Positions 33,929 to 45,564 of a DNA stretch of 64,000 bases are shown in pieces (the stretch's first letter is position 1; every line of letters starts with the position of its first letter). A program made the translations under genes and the position numbers. The notes under the pieces were generated by a model that saw nothing but the letters and a program-made list of their open reading frames with translations, was not told the origin of the DNA and made no database searches. The DNA is taken from assembly GCA_951394405.1 (NCBI GenBank), contig OX596338.1, positions 496,001 to 560,000 of the forward strand, read 5' to 3'. The DNA is from Coprinellus micaceus. Its lineage: Eukaryota > Basidiomycota > Agaricomycetes > Agaricales > Psathyrellaceae.

Positions 33929-35616
33929 TTACAGGAGAGACTTGGTGGACTTACTATCGTCTCCGAGCTTGATAACGACCTTGCCAAACTGGTCCCCCCG
34001 CCCTATCAAAGCAAATCCCTCCTCTGCGGATTCGAAGCCCTGGAGAACGTGCGATACGACTGGGACGATGCGATGCTTGGCGATGAACGCAGCGGCGTCC
34101 TCCAAATCTTTCTGCGATCCCATTGTAGAGCCTGGTGTGTATCATAAAAGCCCAGGTCAGTACGCGTATCTCAAAGCGCGGATCGAATCTCAAATTGAGA
34201 GACTCGTGGTTGGGAGAACGAAGAAGGTTGCCGCGAGGATAGTGAAACGCGACGCACCAAGGAACTTCTGGTTCTTGAGGACTTCTCTCATAGTTATCGT
34301 GATACTGGGAGCCGCCGTCCTGGGCGGTGGCAACAAGGACAAGGAAGTCAGAGCTTGTCAATAATTTCGGTCAACGCGGAGCGGACCAAACGAACTTACA
34401 TTCCGTAGCAGACGAGCCTCCCGCTCGTCTTCAGATACTTGCTAATTTGACCGAAAATGGGTCCTCCTCCAGAGTCAATCACGGCGTCCAGTTCAGTACC
34501 CTTTCCGCTCGCCTTCTCCAGGAGCTCGGCGATGTGCTTCGGCCAGTCCTCTGTTACGGGATTAGCGAACGAGCGTCGTCTTCGGAGTCGGGACGGAGGC
34601 AGACGACCCGGAAAGTCGAACAGCTTCGACAGAAACCAACTAAACGTTGGAGGGCGGGCAAATTATTCACTCACTGTCTTTGTAGTTCGCTCCGCCTTTG
34701 GCGCCCAAAGCGATGGCCTTCTCGATCTTCTCCGGTTTTCCACTGGTGACGTAGACGTTGGCCCCGATACCGATGCAATACTGCAGGGCGAGGAGTGCGA
34801 CTCCGCCACCGATGCCAGTGATGAGAACGTTCTGCCCTGGCTTCACCTCTGCATTGATTACCGTAGCTCTGGAGACGACAGTTCAGGCAATGTGAAGGCC
34901 AAGTAAGGCAGGAGCCGGTGAAATGAAGAGACCCTCACCTCCATGCTGTGACACCACCAAGAGGGAAGGCGGCAACATGAACGTCGTCTAGGTGGTCAGG
35001 AGAAGGGATGACGAGGTCACGTTCAACGACAAGGTAGTCCGCGAATGTGCCGCCAGTCGGGGTACCTCCCATAATACCGAACCTGCAGGGGCCAAAGACT
35101 CGAGTCAGCTGTTCCGTAGGTAGGTAGGACTGACGAACCTCGACTCCGGTCCATCGGGATTGGACTTCCAACCCTTACTAGGGTTCAGGAACACTCTCTT
35201 GTTGAGGAGGCCATCGTTTGGACAGCCAGATGCAACCACAACGCCTAAGTATCATAACACTGTGAATTTGGGGTAGGCTCGTGAGAAGGAGGAAGGCCGT
35301 ACCTGCTCCGTCGCCTCCGTAGAGGCTTCCGACAGTAATCGCGGGATACTGCCCTTTCCTAACCCAAACCTACGCCAACACTTGGGGTCAGCCTCCTGTC
35401 CCCTTAATACTCCACTACTTGGGGCGCGCTCACATCTTTGTGGTTGAACCCAACTGCATTGACCTTGACGAGGAGCTCGTTCGGCTTCAGCTCTGTGATC
35501 TGCTTCTCGGTCACTACGGCGTCGAATGGGTACTGATCCTTGTTAGGGTTAGATTCAGATGTCTTCTGTACTGTAAGCGCCTTCTGGGTAAGTGGAAGAG
35601 AGATATGCGAGCTCAT
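33929..35616 (-). CDS. MDR-superfamily NAD(P)H oxidoreductase (quinone/enoyl reductase-like)
   Basis: Eight exons (35434-35616, 35303-35369, 35139-35244, 34939-35082, 34675-34868, 34400-34550, 34258-34319, 33929-34131) give 369 residues. All junctions keep frame; the third donor, GTTCGT, is weaker than the rest. The start at 35616 (MSSHISLPLTQKAL) opens on the GroES-like domain: NELLVKVNAVGFNHKD, SLYGGDGAG, VVVASGC, TFADYLVV. The Rossmann domain carries TGIGGGVALLALQYC as dinucleotide-binding loop, then NVYVTSGKPEKI and DAVIDSGGG. The C-terminal STMGSQKDLEDAAAFIAKHRI block is typical of zinc-independent medium-chain dehydrogenase/reductases. The catalytic zinc ligands of true alcohol dehydrogenases are absent, so it probably reduces an enone or quinone with NADPH. 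The substrate is unknown, and no biosynthetic cluster surrounds it. Confidence 0.85.
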
Positions 35617-38600
35617 GGTTGTAATAGCGCTACGGATGGTGGGGCGGGTTGTACTGGGGAGGCAAGATCGTCCAAGGGGGAGGAACGGCTTGGTAATCCT
35701 GGTTGCAGTCCAAGTCGAGCTGATATAGTGCACAACCGGCTTATGGAGACGAAATTGTAGCCGAACCGGGGACATTGCATCATGGTCACAAGGGAAGGGT
35801 GCGAGATGATGACAAACCACGTTCAAGGCTGAAATGATGTATGCCCCCTGATCAATGATAGGCGCCGAGGGATGGAAATGAGCGTCTATTACCACTTGAT
35901 TAGCACCCAACACCCATGGGACCATTTGGCCGAATCACTTATCCACGACTATACCCCGCAGGCTCGGCTCAAATGGCTGCTGCTCTCCCCGAGCTGCATT
36001 GCTTTGTCGATGAGCCCAACCCCATGAGACTGAGACGACGCCTGCTACCGCAGAATATCCGTGCCGGCAACTCCCATGAGGACCACATCCGCTTAGGCCG
36101 GGTAATACTACGGTATAGCTTCGTCGAAGACGGGTGTACTACGCCGATACTACATGGGGAATACGATTGGATTTGAAAGTAATGAAACGTTGGCGTCCTT
36201 TGGGGCCGTTTGCACTCTCTGCCCCTGGAAGAAACACCAAAGTCAGCGGACGCCCTCAGGCCTGGGCGCTCTGTAGCGAATGCAATATGCTGACGAGAAG
36301 GACCCTGGAGGACGACCGCACGGATTGGGTATAGAACAAAGATGAAGACGTCCGGTGTAAATCAACTTCGCAATACCGCAGCCCACTCCTGTCAGAACCG
36401 TCCCGGAGAGTGAGGCCGAGCCCGTAGATATAGGCTTCACAATGCTTAGGTGCCGTCCCAAGAGGAGAGATCGACGGCCCTATCTCTCCTCATTCTAATC
36501 AGGCGTCTTCGCATGCGAGAGGCTCCATCACAAAGGGGTGCCCGTCGTTGTAACTGGCGATGTACGAATCGAAAAAAAAAAGTGTACAAGAAAAGAAACG
36601 CAAGTGACCATGTCCACTGATGGGAACCTAGGATAGCAAGACGGAGCCCGTAGATTGGGGCTTCACAACATAGAGATTGCCGTCCCAAAGGAAAAGGCCG
36701 ACAGCCCTGCCTCTTCCCATTCCTAATCGGGCGTCTCCATGTGCGAGAGACCGCATCGGTGAGGGGCGTCTACGCCCTAGCTCGTGGCATGTACAAATGC
36801 AAAAGGGGAGAGAATGAATGAAGGCGGCCATGCCCGATGATGGGCATCCGGGACGGTGAGACGGAACCCAAAGAATGGAGCTTCACAACCTAGAGATGCC
36901 GTCCCAAAGGGAGAGGCCGACAGCCATGCCTCTCCCCATTCTTAATCAGGCATCTCCGTGCGCGAGAGGCCGCATCGGTGAGGAACGTCCGTGCCCCGGT
37001 TTGTGGCGAATGAAAAGGAAAACTTTGAAAAGGGGAAGAACCTCAAAGGAAACATGCCTTAAATGCCACGGTTTGGCGACAACGCCTAGTGCCAAATATC
37101 CAGTAGAGAGCGATGGGGCCCAGAGACTGGCATCGAGGCGTGGGGGTAGGGTCCCAAGAGTCACCCCACGCGCGAGAGGCCACATCGTCGACGGACTTTT
37201 GGCGCTTTGGTTAATGGCGGGGTGGAGAGGAGGTGAAAAGGGGAAAGGCGGGGATCTACTTCACGAATTCCACGACCATGGACATCCAGGGGGGCGCGAC
37301 GAAGCCCAGAACGATTGGAGCTTCACAACACAGCGATTCCGTCCCAAGAGAAGAGGCCGACGGCCCTACCTCTCCTCATTCTAATCAGGTATCTGCATGT
37401 GTGAGAGGCCGCATCGATGAGGGGTGTCTGACGCAGTGGATGGTGGTGGGAGGGAAGGAAGAGGTGGAGAGGCGCGGCGAGAGCTGGGCGGGGTTTGATA
37501 TAGCTTCGCTTAGTCATGTTTGATCTGCTCCGCGACGCAAGCGCTGCGGTTCTCGCGATTACTGGACGATTATTCACGGAGCTGTGACTACGAGGAAAAT
37601 AGAAACGATTGGACTACTTGCCGTTGCGAAATAGTCATGGCCATAGAGGGATGCCTACGATAGCGGGCGCCTCTTACGGTGATGCGGTATCGACTTGATG
37701 GGCTGGTCCTGAGTACTGAGCGCCCAGCATACATTCAATTCGTCTTCCCGACTATGGCTCTTTCGCTTTTCGAAAGTGATGAATCTCACGCTATCATTCG
37801 TACCATACCCTTCAGGGCTCTATACGAGAGGAGAGTCCTGCTGCGTGGGTGCCCCGAGAAACTGGGAAATTGTGAACGTTTTGAACGGAGCGAAATTAAA
37901 TACCAGAGAATTCGATTCGACGATAGACCTACCGCCTATATGCAGGGCCAGACGGGCCTCCAACGCTAGCAGTGATTAAATGACAGGACGTCTTTAGGCA
38001 AAATCCGTCGTTAAACTCTGGGCTCCAGTAGCTTGGCTAGCCTCAAGCCTAAGGCGCCCTCCAAACGACGGCGAGGCTTCGAAATGCGTCTGGTTTGGGA
38101 CGAGCGCTAATCGGTGCGTCCTGGGTGATGTCACGCAGGGCCACTGCCCCTTCGGCGCTGGCCGTAATGGGGTTACCCCCCACGTTGGCGGTTGTCCCAC
38201 TCGCTTCGTTGCGCAGGATTTGGGTGAGAATCACTTGTAACTTGAATGCTCCTTGGGGACCGGAATTTGGAGGGAACTAGCGAGGCATTTTCCGAGGCGT
38301 CCTGTATCCACGGATGGACGACCTACTCGGGGCATCATACCGTGCCTTGACTGAAATCTGGCGTTACGGACTGATCAAGACTATGAACACGCGCTTGATA
38401 TGGAAGGATCCCTCGGAAGCCGGGCCCACCATACCAAAAGCGCAGATCGCGACCATCCCTGGAGTTGAGGCCACGATGCCCTCGGAACCCTCTGAAATTT
38501 CGGGAAGCAGGATCCTAAGGTCTCGGGGTTTCCATTAAAAATGGAAGAAAGAGTAGGCTTAGGAACTGTGAAGGGCCAGGGAGCTCCATAGCAATTTGAC

Positions 38601-39093
38601 AGTCCAAGGTCCACAGTTTGTTCCTTTCCGGGCCCTCCCAATCGCAGGTTTGAGTTTTCCATCCACTTTCTTGGACAGGGCAAAGAGAGTCCAAGGGTCG
38701 ACCAGCTGGGTATCCCGTTTGCGGATCGTGGTTGAAGTTTTCCATCGATTCAACAGCTTCAGGCGAAGCGAGCTACTCCCCAAGAGAGGGAATTCGAGTA
38801 TTCCCAGACAAGAATTGTTTCCGCGTCGAACACTTGCATCGAGTCACTGGTCCGAGTCAGAGTCAGAGAGCGTCAGGACGAATTGGAGTCAGGCCACCAG
38901 GAGTCGATCCCGATTCCCTACTACTTAGGGTTAGGTGTAAGCGGGGTCACATGATCTATATTTTACCCTTTACGGAAGGACTACCAGCGACGACATTGGG
39001 TTCAAACATACGCAATCAGAAAGTTGGAAATCCAATAACTCGGGTCGAGTTCAGTCCTGTCCCTCACTTTCGCCTCCTCGTTTCTCAACCGCC
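35617..39093. other. Gene-poor region with a repeat array
   Basis: 3.5 kb upstream of both flanking genes. The middle (about 36425-37450) is a tandem array listed separately. The rest has short frames without motifs. The last 200 bases before 39094 are the promoter of the carbamoyltransferase gene. Confidence 0.5.
36425..37450. repeat. Tandem array of about 220-nt units
   Basis: A unit starting near GGCTTCACAA / GGAGCTTCACAAC, with a GCCGTCCCAA box, a GAGGCCGACAGCC box and a GCGAGAGGCCGCATC box, recurs near 36430, 36658, 36878 and 37318, with a more decayed copy near 37100-37190. Spacings are about 228, 220 and 440 (two units). Copies differ by scattered substitutions and small indels, so the array is not recent. 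Unit ends vary, and an A-rich run lies near 36570. No coding capacity is shared by all copies. Confidence 0.75.
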
Positions 39094-40293
39094 ATGGCCG
39101 CGCCTATCAAGAAGGTCGTGCCTCATCTCATGACCCTGGCGGACCTCACGGTGCCCCAAATCCAGGCCACTCTTCGCCATTCCTCCAGGCTGAAGCAGTT
39201 CTCGCAACCATGGCTTGAACCCCAGGGCAGCATCCCCAAAAAGAAGTTCTCGAAACTCAAGCTTCCCTCGCAGTCCCTATTCAACAAGACTATTGCGCTC
39301 TTGTTCTCGAAGCGGAGTACCCGGACGAGGCTTGCTGCTGAGACCAGTGCTACCTTGCTCGGAGGTCGTGCGCTGTTCCTCGGGAAGGAGGATATCCAGC
39401 TCGGCGTCAACGAGAGCCCCCGGGATACTGCCCGAGTCATTGGTGGAATGTGCCAAGGTATCTTCGCCCGTGTAGGAGAGCATGAAGAGATCGAAGTGCG
39501 TTACACGTCGCCTCCTTGACCTCGCTCACTTCTGACTCGATGGCATACAGGAACTCGCTCGTCACTCACCAGTACCCGTTCTCAACGCGCTCTCTTCGCT
39601 TTGGCATCCCACCCAAATCCTCGCCGACCTTCTGACGCTCCATGAACACGCGTACTTGTTCGAGGAGGGTGGTGTTGCCCCTCCCGACGACGGCACCACC
39701 CCGGCTTTCCAGGAACTCCGTCCACTCACGGTCGCGTACGTCGGTGACTCTGCCAACGTCCTCCACGACATGCTCGTCACCTACCCCCGTCTTGGACACC
39801 AGCTTCGCGTCGCCAGCCCTCCCCAATACCGCGCGCCTTCAGAGGTGTGGAAGCGCGTCGAGGAACTCGGATGTGACAAGAGCATTTGGTGGGGCGAAGA
39901 CCCCAAGGAAGCTGTCAAGGGCGCCGACGTTGTTGTTACGGATACCTGGATCAGCATGGGCCAGGAGGCGGAGAAGGCTGAGAGGTTGCATGCCTTCAAT
40001 GGATACCAGGTCACGGAGGAGATGTGCAGGGAAGGAGGCGCCAACCCTAACTGGAAGTTCATGCACTGCTTGCCCAGGAAGCCCGACGAGGTTAATGATG
40101 AGGTGTTCTACGGTCCTCGTTCCCTGGTCTTCCCCGAAGCCGATAACCGCAAGTGGACCATCATGGCACTCTTCGAGTAAGTGGCGTTGTCGTTTGACGT
40201 ACGTTCGGTTGCTGAATTTCTGGCTTTAGCAACCTCTTTGGGCGATGGGACCTTGCCCCCTACCAGAAGGCCGCCAAGAAGGAGGATGACTAA
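39094..40293 (+). CDS. Ornithine carbamoyltransferase
   Basis: Exons 39094-39495, 39551-40176 and 40230-40293 give 363 residues, with introns of 55 and 53 nt. The enzyme joins carbamoyl phosphate and ornithine to citrulline in arginine biosynthesis (ARG3/OTC). The carbamoyl-phosphate site SKRSTRTR, the HPTQ motif ([13 protein letters not shown]), the ornithine-binding SMGQE loop and the catalytic Cys motif MHCLPRK are all present in order. The N terminus [18 protein letters not shown] is short and only weakly basic, so whether it is mitochondrial or cytosolic is open. The stop codon seen by reading through the second exon is removed by the last intron, which adds [20 protein letters not shown]. 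Length matches the family. No other arginine gene lies nearby. Confidence 0.95.
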
Positions 40294-43200
40294 AAATTCT
40301 CGTATCCATACCTTACTTAACCCCCATCGTATCGTCTATACTAAATGACACATTATATCCAAAACAGCGGGCGCTGTAGGCCCTGGCCTATGAGGATGGC
40401 TCCCAGAGCTAATGTGGACATTCGGATAACTGCCCTTGCATAGGCTTTCCAGATGCTCCATAATCGCTCGGATAGTGAAGGGTTTCCATACCCAGCCGTC
40501 TTCTATCAGTCGGACAGTTGGATCAATCTCTCCTTGGATGTCATTGTAAGCAACCGCTATTGGACTACCACTCGCACTCATCACTCCATTCCAGGTATAG
40601 CGGGAGATGGCTGTACAGAACGCCTTCCCGTCTCAAGGTTTTCCAGTCAGAGCCGTCTCAATACGTTGGTCTAGGCCTATGCCTCTCCGCTCTTGGCTAT
40701 ACCCGCAGGCAGGTCCGGCCTATTCGAACGGGTGGTCCCAGATTAAAATCACTCTCTTCCAGGGCGTATTGCACCGACTCCACCGGCGCACAACGCCTAT
40801 CGGTCTACGCCGCCGCCTTTCTTGACCGTCACAGGCTATGAGGGACATGCAGATCCAATCTGTTCAAACGGTTGACCGGCACAGCTCAGAACAAGCACTA
40901 TTGTGACTATCTTCGCCAGGGGGTGCCACACATGTTGTCTTCACCGCAAGCACATTAAGGTCTGGGCTCGCACGACATGCACCGAATCTGTCCCATCCTC
41001 ATCTCCGTGAAGATCAATGTGACGGTGGCACCCACAATGGGCTCGGAGGGTTTCAGAAGGAAGGCCAAGCGAGGTCGAGAGAAGATGGAAAATGGGGTCC
41101 AATTGTGGTGCAGTGCGTGCTTCTGGCCTAAAATGTGAGCTCTCATGCACCGAAATCACACATGCGCCTGAACCACGTACTAACTGACACAAGCCTCTTG
41201 GTTTGGTAGGGGTCGGGTCGCCTTCAACACTCAGCCACCTACATCACTCCTTCTCCAACGCGGTCTGAAGATCTGACCCCCCGGAAGTGCGGCATCTCGA
41301 TAGCGCAGGCCCCTGTAGATCCACCAAGCGCTAATCTCCTCGTGACGTCACGACACGCTTTGCGCAGGAGGCGCTACCACTCCCCAGGACAAGTCCAGGC
41401 CTTCTCTCCAATTCGGCAAAAGGCCTGCCGATGTGAAGAGCGGCCGAAAGTAAAGCAAGGTTTGCAGGGCAAGGAGAAAAAGTTAGGGCGGAGCTCAACA
41501 CAAGGTGAGTTGCCTAACTTGCCTTATTGAGTGGTGCTAATCACGTCGTCACTCATAACTGTCTCATATTAACCGCGGCAGGGGGTGCTCGCAGATCTGG
41601 ATACAGTTACATTCGATCGAAGCTAATGTGGCAGGAGGTCTTCCGTTGAGTGGATTGGTGCGGGGCGCTGTGTGCTCTCCGAGACCTCAGGAGGGCTACG
41701 AGCATCCCCCATGGAGCAGTCCTCTGACCGCTTTGGTGGTGGTGTGAATGCTAGCCCAACAGCGATAACCACGCCTTGAAACGGACTCATGGCTCCTAAC
41801 GCGCATCGCAAGTTCGATCGCATCGAGCAGTCGGCGCTTTCCCGTCTACCCCGCCTCCACTTATCCACATCTTGCCACGTATAGGCCATGGGGGAGGCCG
41901 ACATCTTATCCTCGATGCTTCGATTCTAGCACACTATGGTCCCCAACTCAACAAAACGGGTCGCACTTCACCGACGTAGCGTCGCGGACTCGAACGGAAG
42001 GGCGCTAATGCCTGGCACACCCCCCAACGGGGGTTCTGAGGGGTAGCTCCGTCGGGCTGTATGGGAGGTGCTGTGGCTACCTGTAACCTTACCTGGTCTA
42101 ACGACTCGAGACTGGCAACCCGATGCGCCGCATTGTGGATAGTTCATTGCCAATCGAAGGGGAGTCTATCAGCCGCTGGCGAATTTTGCCATTTCTCCAT
42201 GGTTCATTAACAGACGCGCAGAACGTTGGGAAGGGAGGCTACTAGATAGAGGAAGCGTTACTCTAGCCCCACCGAAGGTCCGGAGTCAGGCAGCGGTTCG
42301 GTCGGTATTTGAAGACCGAGAAGTGCCTGGTTGACGGCACCTGTGGCTCAGTCACCTCGATGTCTCTTTTCTATGCGTGGTATTCGTTCGGCCGGCTCTG
42401 GGCGACCGATAGCCACTGTGGCCCTTGTCGGAATTCGTCTCTGAGCGGGAACTGGCAGGGCAATATGTCCATCTCCAGGCGTGATCATTCATGGAACTGC
42501 GCGAAGGCTATCGCTTGAAGGGCCCCACCAATGGGGGCATTCTGGGGTGTGCTCCCGTGTGCCCAATCGAAGGAGGAATCGAAGCATCCTGCCTTGCGGC
42601 TCGCCACGGTTGGTTGCACGGCTTGGCGAACCTTTCGAAAGTAGGCGTGCTCGTCCATATCCTGTCAAACAAGGGGTGCGTGGACTTTATCTATTGGGTT
42701 CTCCTCGCTTCCCTGGCCATTCACACTCAGGTTGTGAAGGGCTAGACCGCGGCCAGACGGATGAAGGCCGGCGTTGGAAGGTCGAGGAATGTTTCCCACC
42801 CTAAGTTTATCTTTGAGGAGGGGAGAGTGTGGGCATGCCTTCGACCGCGACTCTTCTCCCGTCCCTCAATGCATTATTTACACCCTACAGTCTAGGCACC
42901 CGGCAACCACCTATGTTCGCTGTGCACTAATTGCATATCTGAAGGAAGTGGCTGGGTGGTTCCCAAGAGCGGGAACGAGAGATGGAGTTCGCCTGGTGGT
43001 CCGCAGGATGCGGCGGCTCAGTAAGGTGAAAGCTGTTCATGGGGACCCATGGTGTTCGCATTGACAGTCACGCAGTATTGAAACCTGTTTTCGCCTCGCC
43101 TTTCAGGTTCCGGGGACGGTAACTCAACGGCCTTTCCAATCGACCATCCCAAACCCACCTTTTTTGACCAAAAGCAAATCCAATCAATCCTGAGCTCCAA

Positions 43201-44637
43201 GCGTGAAGTTTCCCGTCGATCGTCAGGGGAAAGGACTCCAGCACCCCTTGGAACGCATTCGAGTAAGCGAGAGTATCCATGAACAATATGACTTTATACG
43301 GCTACTCACTTTCCTTCGCTGCGCTACCATCCCCCAGTCGCCACCCTCGACTCATTGCAAAGTTATTTCCGTTATATGACCGCCCATTCACCTTCCACTT
43401 CACCGTGAAAAGACTCTCGACGAATGGGTCCAAGTGCGCAGGTATCACCGTTAGGTTATGGCCAGGCTTCACGGGCGATGTAGTATACGTCTCGCTTAAG
43501 TGCTGCCCTATTCCTCTTCGGAGGATACCCAAGGCCTTTGTCCTCAACCCGTCTCGTCCCTGCCTGTCACGACTCACTCATACAACCCCCCATAGACACC
43601 CTATGGTCATCGGACTACACCAACCCCCCTTCCGTTCCTTCACGACTGCTCTCACTTCAGTCAGCGCCAGAAGTCTGGACATCAACGTGCGGAACAATCG
43701 GAGACAAGAAGACTTCATGGTGCGTCATATTCCCCCTGGGCCTTACTCCGCACGCACTGCGCTTACTTCTTTACCTCACAGAGGACTCGAGACGAGCGGG
43801 GAGGACGATGGTCCGATGAGGATGAAGACGATGACTCGTTCTTCCATGTACAGTCCTTTCCTTTCGCCTTGTCTTGCAGGCAGCGGGTAAGCCGTTTATT
43901 GACGTTCGACATTGGCATGCACCCCGCCGACCGCTCATGCCTTCCTCCACTACTCCACGCACGCACGCATCCGACAGCCGAAGGTCTACATCTCAGATTT
44001 CTACCCAGACGAACAGGAAAGCTTTGTGGACAGCGACGAAGCTGAAGTCAACGTTGAGGTTCATAGCGTTCGAGATGGAGAAGTCTCAAGAGAAGTGCTG
44101 GAAGTGCAACGGCTGGGCGTTGGGAAGCTAGGTATTTTCATGTCGTCATCGTTGAGGGTAAGCGCGGCATCATCCAGCATCTTGGAAAACCTGCGCTCAC
44201 ATTGCTCCTTAGATTCTACCCGCGTTGTGCCGACGGCTTTCGCAGAAACTGCGCACACTGGCGCGCTCGCCGTGTTGATGGTCACAGGCCCCATTACCCT
44301 CGCCTCGTACATATACCCCGTTCTTTCTCTTGGATTTGCTTCTTGTGGCATCCGAGCAGTACTGATACCCTAGCCCCTTTGAATTATCTTGGAATTTTGT
44401 TTTACATGCCCTACTCAGTTTCTCTCTGTCGTATACTGCCCTGCCCGTCCTTCTTCTCCCGGACCTGGAATTCCATTTCTCGCGTTAGAAAGTTGTACAA
44501 TATTCGGATAGAGCACTGCACAGTATACCCTGCTTAAAACAAATTGCACCACAACTTAGCGGGCTATTCTAGACCTGGGACCAAATACAGTGCACGTCCC
44601 TGTAATATCGAGCCCCACGAGGAACCAATCCTTGTTT
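40294..44637. other. Gene-poor region
   Basis: 4.3 kb with no gene I can name. Frames near 43070-43580 (minus) are listed separately as a possible gene. On the plus strand, 43912-44373 reads acidic and coding-like around FYPDEQESFVDSDEAEV, but it conflicts with frames on the other strand. No transposon domain was seen. Confidence 0.4.
43068..43577 (-). CDS. Possible orphan gene fragment
   Basis: A minus-strand reading joins two exons across an intron of about 60 nt. The first ends GWRLGDGSAAKE; the second begins RVLESFPLTIDGKLHAWSSG and ends FAFGQK before a GTGGGT donor. The splice sites fit, and the peptide looks less random than its neighbours. No start, stop or family could be fixed, and a plus-strand frame overlaps. 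It may be a real lineage-specific gene, a relic or chance. Confidence 0.25.
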
Positions 44638-44902
44638 GTGCAGCATTTTACCTTTGTTTGTACACCACGGTTCCCATCAATTCCGAGTTCAAAGCGCTCA
44701 TCACTCAACTCCCATGTTCACTAGCAAGCCTCATTCCGCACCAGACCTCGACGTTCTCAATGGGCTGCGTAAAAATGTTGGGTGAAACAGGACCCTGGCG
44801 TGTAGTCATGGGGCATAGACCTGTGCCCAAACTGCCTCTTCATCCTACTTTTTCCAGCTAAATGAACCTGGATGGAACCCCAACTCGCACTCGTAGTCCT
44901 CG

Positions 44903-44926
44903 ACGGTGTGACTGCAGTCACACCGT
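44903..44926. promoter_or_regulatory. Perfect 24-bp palindrome upstream of DUF6345-like copy 2
   Basis: The half-site ACGGTGTGACTG is followed directly by its reverse complement, centred on CTGCAG. Outside it, GTC and GAC extend the symmetry imperfectly. It lies about 640 bases upstream of the start codon. The identical palindrome and at least 10 identical bases on each side occur in block B. It could bind a dimeric regulator or form a hairpin. No function is shown. Confidence 0.6.
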
Positions 44927-45417
44927 TGTAGACGAAAGTGTCTGTCTGTGGGCTTGTGTACAGGCTCGTTGCTACCTCGAGAACGTGTGCATAGCGAGGG
45001 ACAAGCGGCTGACAGCGGGCTTGCCAGGAACAAGATCCTCGAGGCGGGCGTCTATCGCCTGATTGAGATCCCTCATCCAACAGTCTATGCTCGTCCGGTG
45101 AGTAAAACCCGCGAGTTTCTATTCGTCGTGTTATCCTTATGCGCAAGTCGACGTTTCGAAGGCGCATAAATTGTTCTCGAGCAGCTAGAGTGACATTATC
45201 CAACCGTCTGCAGCTTCGAGTCAAGACTGGGATGACCCCGAAGTAGTCAGTTGACCACATATCCCAAGCTCCGACACCGCAAGACAGTCATCGCCTCTCC
45301 CTGCGTCCCGTACAATTAATGAAACTGAACTCGACTCAATTGTCACAGAATGCTTGGCACGGGTAGGTGACAAACCGTTGAGGATTCAGTTGGTCAACCT
45401 CGACACTTGGAGGACGA

Positions 45418-45423
45418 TATAAG
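45418..45423 (+). promoter_or_regulatory. TATA-like element of DUF6345-like copy 2
   Basis: TATAAG lies about 140 bases upstream of the start codon and just upstream of a conserved leader. In the decayed copy the same place reads CATAAG. A leader intron starting at a GTAGGT donor near 45475 would explain the distance. Confidence 0.5.
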
Positions 45424-45564
45424 CCTGCAAAATTCTCTTCGAAATCTCATCGCCTGGCACCTAGCCTTCCCTTGGTAGGTTTCCCTCATACCTCGCACTC
45501 CAGGAACAATTTTGACTAACCGTGAGTCTCAGCCATAGATCCAAAGGCTCCTCCGTTGTCAAGC

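Noticed and set aside
38860..38930. Possible tRNA B-box-like GTCGATCCCGATTCC string
   Set aside because: No matching A box or cloverleaf could be built around it.
40178..40180. Apparent stop TAA at the end of the second carbamoyltransferase exon
   Set aside because: It lies within a GTAAGT donor; splicing to 40230 adds the expected conserved C terminus.
41990..42050. Short CCCCCC-AACGGGGG hairpin
   Set aside because: Stem of a few bases with no T-tract or gene end next to it; such short GC stems occur by chance.
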